Source of the DNA: Monosporascus cannonballus
Lineage: Eukaryota > Ascomycota > Sordariomycetes > Xylariales
Assembly: GCA_004154925.1 (NCBI GenBank)
Contig: QJNS01000218.1
Span: 1 to 64,000 of the forward strand
Reading direction: 5' to 3'
Length of the DNA stretch: 64,000 nucleotides
The notes below the pieces were generated by a model, which was not told where the DNA came from, searched no databases, and was given only the letters and a program-made list of their open reading frames with translations. Within the stretch, counting starts at the first letter, position 1. The number at the start of each line of letters is the position of its first letter. Of the stretch, positions 57,611 through 64,000 are shown in pieces. The translations under genes were made by a program, and so were the position numbers.

Positions 57611-58243
57611 CATCCCACCGAATTCCTATCAAGCATCAAAATGTCAAATAAAAAGATCATATTCAGAGGGAAATACCCATATGGCCCGCTTACAGTAGCA
57701 TGTCTGCAGAATACCACCAGGATTCATCCCTTCCAGAAGACTTCGAAAGTTAGTGATACCTTAGTGGCGGTATTGGAAAGTCCTACGATTGCTACGCTGA
57801 CTGGTTGCCGGACAGAAGTGGTGGGGTAGAGCCTCAGAGAGATATAATGATGCTGCTTCTAGGGGGTGAAGTGACTTCCTATGTAAGGGAGGGTGAGGCG
57901 GGATTTACCCGTACGACCGCCTCATCCACCCTGCTCCTGGTCTTAGCGAATCTTTTAGAGTAGCCATGTTTAGTGCCATGGTTACTATTTTCGGGACAAG
58001 TCCGTTGTTTGAGGGTTGCGAGGAGAGAACGGTTATACTAGTCTAAGTAGTCTAGATGAGATAACTCCCGGGACTCTATGTCATACACAGTTTGAAGTAG
58101 AATGCTAGCTTGGAAATGGTCACATTTACCCCTATTTGTACATACCAAGACCGACAAGGCTGCTGTATTGGCTCAAAGGACGATGTGCGAAGCACACAAC
58201 TGCGAGCCCATCGTATACAGAATTAAGCACACACCTACATTAC
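57611..58243. other. Intergenic region
   Basis: No gene seen. A short hairpin-forming stretch occurs at about 57,889-57,936 (gggtgaggcgg...ccgcctcatcc). It holds the 3' sides of the HET relic (plus) and of the vWFA gene (minus). Confidence 0.45.
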
Positions 58244-59059
58244 CTACCCTGGCGTTTCGTCTAGTGACTTTCTCACTGACCCGAGAACAGTCTTCAAGAC
58301 GACCTCAGCCGACAGCTCTCCGGGTTTTCCGCTCCACGTCGCCATATCTACTATGTCTCTAGTATTCTCCTCCTTGTGGAGTTGGTCGTCCGCGAACTCC
58401 AGCCCCTTTTGGTTGTGTGGGTCGTTTCCGAGGTAAAAGAACTGCACGCCGACCTGGTGTCGCGGCGCATCGAGCTTGTCGAGCTCCTTCGCCACGCGCG
58501 TCAGCGTGTTGAAGAGGTTATCGTAGATGTGACCTGCGGTGATAATGATGAGGTTCAGCGGCCTGATAAGCTTCTTATGCTTCGTCGCGTGCCGGCACAT
58601 CTTCAGGTCGGTCATGTAGTTGTTGAAGATGGCCCACAAGGCAGCGCCCAAACGGCATTTCCCGCGGGGCCTCACGTTGTTGAAGATGCCGGCGACGTTG
58701 TCGTGGAACTCGAGCATTCCGGTCGTGCAACCGATGTTCTTGTACCCGTAGTTATGGTGGAACCAGTCACTACGGGGTCGGTGGTTGACGAAGTATATGT
58801 CGATGCCGTTCTTGTCGTGCTTGATGCAGATGTCGGCGATCCGCTGTAGGAGCATCTCAACTTCACCCCAGTGACTCAACATGGACTCGGAGTCGTCGAT
58901 GAGGAACGCGGTATCGAAGTAATTTAGGTAAGCGAAGGGATCTTCGTCCGTGCTGAGGTTGTGTTGCGTGAGTTGGTGGTAGTCGAGAGCGCTGGAGAGT
59001 GCTTCTGCATCCGTGGAAGGACCAGAAGGCATCACCGGTTCTTCGGGGTACGGAAGCAT
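58244..59059 (-). CDS. vWFA-domain protein, fungal type
   Basis: An open frame of 271 residues. A von Willebrand factor A domain starts at about residue 48: FDTAFLIDDSESM contains the MIDAS D-x-S-x-S motif (Asp55, Ser57, Ser59). Typical family segments follow: the LIIITAG strand at 169-175 and a C-terminal end near VVLKTVLGSVRKSLD. The third MIDAS position, usually an Asp in T-D-G, is Ala174 here, so metal binding may be altered. No signal peptide; a cytosolic adhesion-type scaffold is possible but unproven. The start Met at 59059 is the only one in frame. A TACTAAT sequence just upstream could be the branch site of an intron, so an upstream exon is possible. Confidence 0.7.
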   Translation of the reverse strand: MLPYPEEPVMPSGPSTDAEALSSALDYHQLTQHNLSTDEDPFAYLNYFDTAFLIDDSESMLSHWGEVEMLLQRIADICIKHDKNGIDIYFVNHRPRSDWFHHNYGYKNIGCTTGMLEFHDNVAGIFNNVRPRGKCRLGAALWAIFNNYMTDLKMCRHATKHKKLIRPLNLIIITAGHIYDNLFNTLTRVAKELDKLDAPRHQVGVQFFYLGNDPHNQKGLEFADDQLHKEENTRDIVDMATWSGKPGELSAEVVLKTVLGSVRKSLDETPG

Positions 59060-59879
59060 CCTCAGCCGCGGGTGCAGACCAATTAGTACGCAACCCTACA
59101 AGCCTTTAACGCGTTGGTTTTCGGTTCGTATTAATGCGGTATGGTGCCCTATAGCCCTGGGTTATTTTCCTTTTGGGAAGGGAGGGGGGCGGAACGGGGT
59201 TGAAGAACGAACAGGGCTTTAGGTGCTTGATAGGTAAACCGACGTTGAAATATGTTCCGTGGGAATGAGGATCCTGTTGTGAGTAGATATCCTGTCTGCA
59301 GGTGTGTTTAAAACGCACTAGTAATGAATCTCTTTGTTCCATTGAGTCACTCGTGCCATGACGCTATTGTAAACCAAAGATTCATAGTCATATTCTGTAA
59401 AGTCGGTGTAGCCCGTCTGATGAAAACAGAGGCGGCTGAATCATGGATTACAGATACGCAAGATTTCTAACAGCTAGAATGCTTTATTTTAATGGGAGTC
59501 CAACCTCCCCGTGTAAAGGTACCGAAGCACATTCGTCATGGACCTAGCTCGAGAAAGAGGGGATGCCGGGTTAACCACGAAAAGGAGATCACAATATGCA
59601 GGAGGGGGGATAGGCGCTGCATCGAAAGAAGCTGTATGTGAGTTGGATAACCCTCGAAGACCAGTTGTCTGTTCAGCACAGCAGTGCCATTGACAAGGAG
59701 CCATGATTAGATCTCGAGAGCGCGATAAGTGTTTAAAGGCTCGTTGGTGATTTGTTAGATATCCTATCCCAAGCAGATAGTGAAGACGCAAGCTATGGGG
59801 AGCTTGTAAATTAGCTGCTGGTGCATAGCAGACACGAGTGAAAGAGCAACGGCTTTCATAACTATTACTCCTTAGTGAA
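59060..59879. other. Intergenic region
   Basis: Upstream of the vWFA gene and downstream of the P450 relic, both on the minus strand. Short frames only (59106-59342, 59489-59884), without recognisable domains. Part of it may be the lost body of the P450 gene, but I see no P450 motif. Confidence 0.4.
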
Positions 59880-60611
59880 TGCAATATCTGTCCCGGCTGA
59901 TCCCAGATCGATACCTTAGGTGAGGGGGCTGACTAGGAACTTCGACTGTCCGGATCTTAGCAACGACTTCTCCTGGACTGCTTGCGCGCACAGCTCCGGA
60001 TCGTTCATAATGCCTAGCGGCGCTACGGGCCACAGATCCAAGTAGATAGCCGGTGGGCAGCGGGATTCACGCGGGAAGTATTCTTTCCAGTGGCATAGCA
60101 TATAGTTTGGATGTAGCTGTGATGCCCATTGCACGGCAACTTCTTGCTAATATCGCTTAGCAGTTCAAGGTGACCAGAGACCAAATAGTGAGGCTCCGCG
60201 ATAGGCTGTCGATGCATAAGTCAACTGAAACCCAGCTCCATATTTATCAGGACGAACTATTCCCTGTGACTTCAATTTCCTTATCAGCCTCCGAGAGGTA
60301 TATCCTTCATACAGAAAGTTACCAAGTTGGGTAGCAAGGAGGAGTTCGACTGCAACAGCAGCTAAGAGCACGCCACGGCTTCCTATAGGTATCACGTTGG
60401 GTAAGCCCATTTTCGGGACGGCATAGCCAGAATAGACGAATTGAACAAATAGTGGAATATCAAGAATAGCCGCTAGGAGCAGCATAAACTCGAGGCAACT
60501 GTTAAATACTACCCTGCACTGACACAAGGACTCGACAGCATCTTCAGATGGACTATTACTAATTACTGGCGAGTAAGCAGCCTGGGATGCAGCGGTAATC
60601 GGCTTCAGCAC
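59880..60611 (-). pseudogene. Cytochrome P450 N-terminal relic
   Basis: Minus-strand frames read, in order: a membrane segment (GVLLAAVAVELLLATQLGNF) followed by LYEGYTSRRLIRKLKSQGI; then, in another frame, GHLELLSDISKKLP; then, in a third frame, IYLDLWPVAP with NDPELCAQAVQ and SKFLVSPLT, a stop, and GIDLGSA. This is the usual start of fungal microsomal P450s: N-terminal anchor, G-H-L block, Y-x-D-L-W-P and D-P-E-L-A-x-Q. The I-helix, E-x-x-R and heme-Cys regions are absent, so at least half of the gene is lost. Two frame shifts and one stop confirm a pseudogene. The 148-codon frame at 60165-60611 is its first piece, not a separate gene. Confidence 0.6.
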
Positions 60612-61716
60612 CCCATAGATGATTCAACGGAAGTTCGTGGGCTCGCATATGTCTGATATCGAGTTCCAAACCATACACAGCCAATGGTATGACTGCTTAA
60701 GTTAACCCTCGGATGGTTAGTGTAGGTGACTCTAACCACTTTCCAGAAGCGGCTGTGACATTCCAATTACAAAGGATATCCACATGGTCGAACGTGGAGG
60801 GAGAAGCTCGGGATATGGGTGCACGGGCTACCATCCATCTGTCCAGTTAAAATAGGGGATTTTGGCCTTGGCGGATTGTAAATCTGTGTCCCCTATAAGC
60901 TCCTAGTAGCATCGCTGGAAACAGGGCGGAGCGGGAAGAATTCCAATGCTGTGCTCAAAGTTCCGACATATGGATTTAAGTAAAACTGCTGTCGGCTGGA
61001 TGCACTACAGATTAATCCAATCGCTGATAGGGGATTGTTTGAAGTTCTCCGATGACGCAGACAACCCCGGATTTACAACGTTCTGATCTTCCAAATCCGA
61101 TTGTTGTCAAATCGGGCCAAACAGCGCTGAGGTGGGTCGGATCTTTTGCGTCGGAAACAACTCCAAAGTCTCCAATAGTAGCCGTAGAGACGCCACAATT
61201 TCAATGACCTATCTGGCTAAAGAGGATCGACTTGGTGAGACAACCCGGTTGACCCGCCCACATGGTTTACGCTATATTGGCAATTGTGCGAATTACAAAG
61301 AATATGAGGCCAATCAGGCAAGTCTAGCTCTCTTTGATGTCGCCACGGGCTTCCGCCGAAGATGATCCCGCTCGGCCGTCGTCAAGAGGCTAGATAGTCC
61401 CGGATTCAAACGGATTTCCATCATGACCCTGAAAGATAGCTCCGATCGGTCCAGAAACAAATCTTACATCATGTACTCACTAGTCTAAGCAGCCACTCTA
61501 GATCGAAGCTGTGTATAAGTATCGAGGCAGCCTCTGGTTATGATCCGTTTGGAGTTAATGACCTAATTATCTCATCACAGCTATATCCGCATCAGCAACA
61601 AGATATGATCAGCACGCGCACAGGCGTCCCTCTGTTGTCCCTTGGAAAGAAACTCGGCAACGAAATACGTCACACATACTTTCGCACACGCGCGGTAGAT
61701 TACACACATACGAGCA
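60612..61716. other. Intergenic region and SDR promoter
   Basis: No gene is supported. It lies between divergently oriented P450 relic and SDR gene. The frame 61132-61365 has no domain. No clear TATA box or operator could be assigned to the SDR gene. Confidence 0.45.
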
Positions 61717-62457
61717 ATGTATCTGGAGGGAAAGGTCGTCGTGATCACCGGCGGATCGAAGGGTATCGGCCGAGCCATCGCGCTGCGCACTGCACAGTCT
61801 GGCGCCAGCGTTGTGGTCAACTACTCCTCAGACACGAGCGCCGCGAACGAAGTGGTCGCGCAGATCGGGAGTGACCGGGCGCTGGCGGTGCAAGCGGACG
61901 CATCGTCCGTGGCGGGGGTGGAGGCGCTCGTCCGGGCGACGGTTGAGCGGTTCGGCAGGGTGGACGTGGTGATCCCAAATGCCGGGATGCTCGCGATGCA
62001 TGACCTGGAGCACACGAGCGAGGCCGTCTTCGACCGTATGTACAACATCAACGTCAAGGGCCCCTACTTCCTGGCTCAGAAGGCCGTCCCGCACATGCCG
62101 CCCGGCGGCCGCATCATCTTCGTCTCGACCGGCATCGCGCACAACAGCGCCGTGCCGCCCCCGTACCTGCTGTACGCCTCGACCAAGGGCGCCGTCGAGC
62201 AGATGACGCGTGTCATGGCCAAGGACCTCGCGAGGAGGGGCATCACGGTCAATTGCGTTGCGCCGGGCCCAACCGCGACGGAGCTCTTCATGGACGGGAA
62301 GCCCGAGGCAATGGTGAAGGCCATCGCGGCCCAGAGCCCGTTCAATCGCCTGGGAGACCCGGCTGATATTGCGGATGTGGCTGCTTTTCTAGCCGGACCG
62401 GAGAGCCGGTGGGTTTCTGGACAGGTTATCGGTGCTAATGGCGCTGCATTCGTATGA
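61717..62457 (+). CDS. Short-chain dehydrogenase/reductase (classical SDR, FabG-like)
   Basis: An uninterrupted frame of 246 residues, the usual size of classical SDRs. It has the nucleotide-binding TGGSKGIG (11-18), Asp61, NAG (88-90), Asn112 in INVKG, a likely catalytic Ser137 (IIFVSTG), and Tyr153-x3-Lys157 (YASTK). So a NAD(P)H-dependent oxidoreductase is expected; the substrate cannot be told. The Ser-to-Tyr spacing is 16, slightly longer than usual. The end (WVSGQVIGANGAAFV) is complete. GC content is visibly higher than that of the flanks, and there is no intron. Relatives include 3-oxoacyl-ACP reductases and naphthol reductases of fungal secondary metabolism. It has no intact partner gene here. 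It may be transferred or simply less decayed than its neighbours. Confidence 0.9.
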   Translation: MYLEGKVVVITGGSKGIGRAIALRTAQSGASVVVNYSSDTSAANEVVAQIGSDRALAVQADASSVAGVEALVRATVERFGRVDVVIPNAGMLAMHDLEHTSEAVFDRMYNINVKGPYFLAQKAVPHMPPGGRIIFVSTGIAHNSAVPPPYLLYASTKGAVEQMTRVMAKDLARRGITVNCVAPGPTATELFMDGKPEAMVKAIAAQSPFNRLGDPADIADVAAFLAGPESRWVSGQVIGANGAAFV

Positions 62458-62928
62458 GCGATGCTGACAAGGAGGAAATACAATAGGCGTTTGGCATAGC
62501 AATGACTGGAGGCCACAAGGAGCCACAAGGCTGGCAGGCGACGGTTATGGCCGTAGAGGACAAATGCGGTAAGAATTTGTTACGGCGCAAAGACGGAGCC
62601 GATATTGCTCTAGCTGGCCATCGACGTCTTATATACCCTCAATGCGACAGAATCACATTCGCATGTGTTATAAGTTCTACTGTACTTCGTCGCTTCCGAC
62701 CTAATACATTACGCTTTCCGTCCGTACTTTGTTGACCGTTTGGAATCAACCACGATCCCCTACAAGGGACAACTGTAGGCGCATAACAAAAGTATTCAAT
62801 GTCATTGCGTTTGGAGGCTCCAGACATCCAGAGTACTCTGAATAGTTGAAGGGCAAAGGAGATAAGGAGCTAAACTGTCGTGGAAAAGGCCCCCCCTTTT
62901 CTGTTGGGCAGCAATATCGGAGCCCAAG

Positions 62929-63414
62929 AGCCCTATACCAGTGGATCACCCACAACAAGTGGGATCAACACTTCCTAGCTTCCTACAAGTCAATATATCC
63001 TCAAGAGCTGTGCACCTGATCCTTAGTAAGTGTGACATAAACACTGCCCAATACAATGCTCTGGTTCTTGTTATAGCCCGACACTGTTAGTGGTAACCAT
63101 TTGAGAAGCTGTCTTCAAGAAGTCCGAATAATTCAGGCGATAGATAGTACGTATTTGACCGCCTGCCGTCTGGCTCCTACTTCAGGCTCGCCCAACTGTG
63201 GATCCCGCGGCCACTGGTCTCGCGCCTTGCAATGACGCTCAGTCGCCGGGCGTCCGTGTAAAATAGACCAGCTCCCCATCCTTGGTCGATTTATAATGTG
63301 TCTCCTTTCACACTAAAGGGAGCAAATGCACAGCTCTTGGGGGCTATATTGATAACTCGAAGCTAAAGAACGCTGATCCCACTTTGTGTGGGTGATCCAC
63401 TGATGTATAGGGCT
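62929..63414. repeat. Long inverted repeat (about 100-bp arms), MITE-like
   Basis: The left arm (about 62,929-63,033) and right arm (about 63,308-63,414) are reverse complements with mismatches. Shared words include gccctata, cagtggatcacccac, agtgggatca, tagcttc, tcaatata and caagagctgtgca. Weaker similarity continues outwards to aaaaggcccc (62,884) and its partner near 63,465. A middle of about 270 bp has no coding frame. The structure fits a non-autonomous foldback or long-TIR element of 0.5-0.6 kb. TSD and exact ends could not be fixed. Confidence 0.7.
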
Positions 63415-63419
63415 TCGGA

Positions 63420-64000
63420 AAGGGAATAAGGTTGTTAGGGGAAGTCCCTGAAGCTCTAGGGGCCCCTTTTCTGTGACACTTCTCTTTCCCCTCCGCTCAC
63501 CTCAGTCCGCTACCTTAGACTGCACCCTGTCGTTCGGCCTGCGCCGGCCGTTCGTTCCGCTCTTTGCACGCTGTTCCGTTCGAGTTAACAGTTCCGCTAC
63601 AGCTACTCCCATTCCTGTGAAATGCTCTTTATTGCTTAGATTTTCGATCAACCGCCTTGAACGAAAGTGACCACAGGGGCAACCCCACAGCCATAGCAGA
63701 TACCAATTTAAAATTCATGGAAAATTCAGCTCGTTTCTCCCATTAGTAACGAGTAGGATGCCAGCAGCGGTCAGGATAAGTTTGTATAGCTCAATATTTT
63801 CGGATACGCTGCTAGGCGCAATTCGATGGATCGTCGAAAGACGTCGGACAATAACGGTGGGGGACTTCGTGACTTGCGTCTTGACGTGATGGTGACGGAC
63901 TGTGTCTTGCGGGTGTTATGATAGAGGCTTGGAAAAACAGTGCTTCGGCTAACGACTGCGAAAGGTTAGTAAAAAGATTTGGGGTTCTAAAGCACGTAAC
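63420..64000. other. Region with no supported gene at window end
   Basis: Short frames only (63473-63670). No domain, tRNA or repeat was recognised. A gene cut by the window edge cannot be excluded. Confidence 0.4.

Noticed and set aside
58376..58849. 157-codon plus-strand frame opposite the vWFA gene
   Set aside because: It is antisense to a frame with clear MIDAS motifs and shows Val/Asp-rich shadow composition.

Overview
The window looks like part of a filamentous ascomycete (Pezizomycotina) chromosome made of two very different compartments. The evidence is short spliceosomal introns (50-59 nt) with canonical ends, an intact secreted dipeptidyl-peptidase IV gene, relics of HET-domain and DUF3435 genes, and a 45-kb AT-rich block that carries the signature of repeat-induced point mutation (RIP: C-to-T and G-to-A on both strands). 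The species cannot be fixed from the sequence.

Positions 1 to about 45,390 are an AT-rich graveyard of nested LTR retrotransposons, mostly Ty3/gypsy with chromodomains. I could resolve the nesting from paired LTRs and target-site duplications (TSDs). An old minus-strand element A (about 362-31118) is split by R1 (2864-9621, plus, TSD CTATG) and by C (11455-30743, plus, TSD caagg/taaga). C is itself split by R2 (13986-20834, minus, TSD TTCAC) and D (23848-29373, minus). R4 (31120 to about 33130, plus) is a truncated element abutting A's right end. A second copy of A, called B (about 33960-45388, minus), is split by R3 (37428-44513, minus, TSD TATAA) and preserves the empty sites of R1 and C. 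Four small TG...CA insertions of 177-221 bp with 5-bp TSDs lie on top; one of them (36639-36859) is not RIP-mutated and must be recent. No retroelement reading frame is intact: catalytic aspartates, zinc-knuckle Cys/His codons and Gln/Arg codons are lost by RIP-type transitions.

Base composition changes sharply at about 45,390. The gene-bearing part holds a two-exon mini MADS-box gene (45666-46063, plus), a broken DUF3435 tyrosine-recombinase-like gene of the family that includes Starship captains (46350-48637, minus), an intact DPP IV gene (49757-52108, minus), a small secreted cysteine-rich candidate (53721-54158, minus), a HET-domain pseudogene (to 57610, plus), a vWFA-domain gene (58244-59059, minus), a cytochrome P450 N-terminal relic (59880-60611, minus), an intact GC-rich short-chain dehydrogenase (61717-62457, plus) and a long inverted repeat (about 62.93-63.41 kb).

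The right side has the character of an accessory region: decayed incompatibility, P450 and recombinase genes sit between a few intact ones. No operon-like cooperation is evident. The best candidates for something new are the decayed DUF3435 recombinase beside a mini-MADS gene at the edge of the RIP block (possible Starship-type remnant), and the small TG...CA element families.
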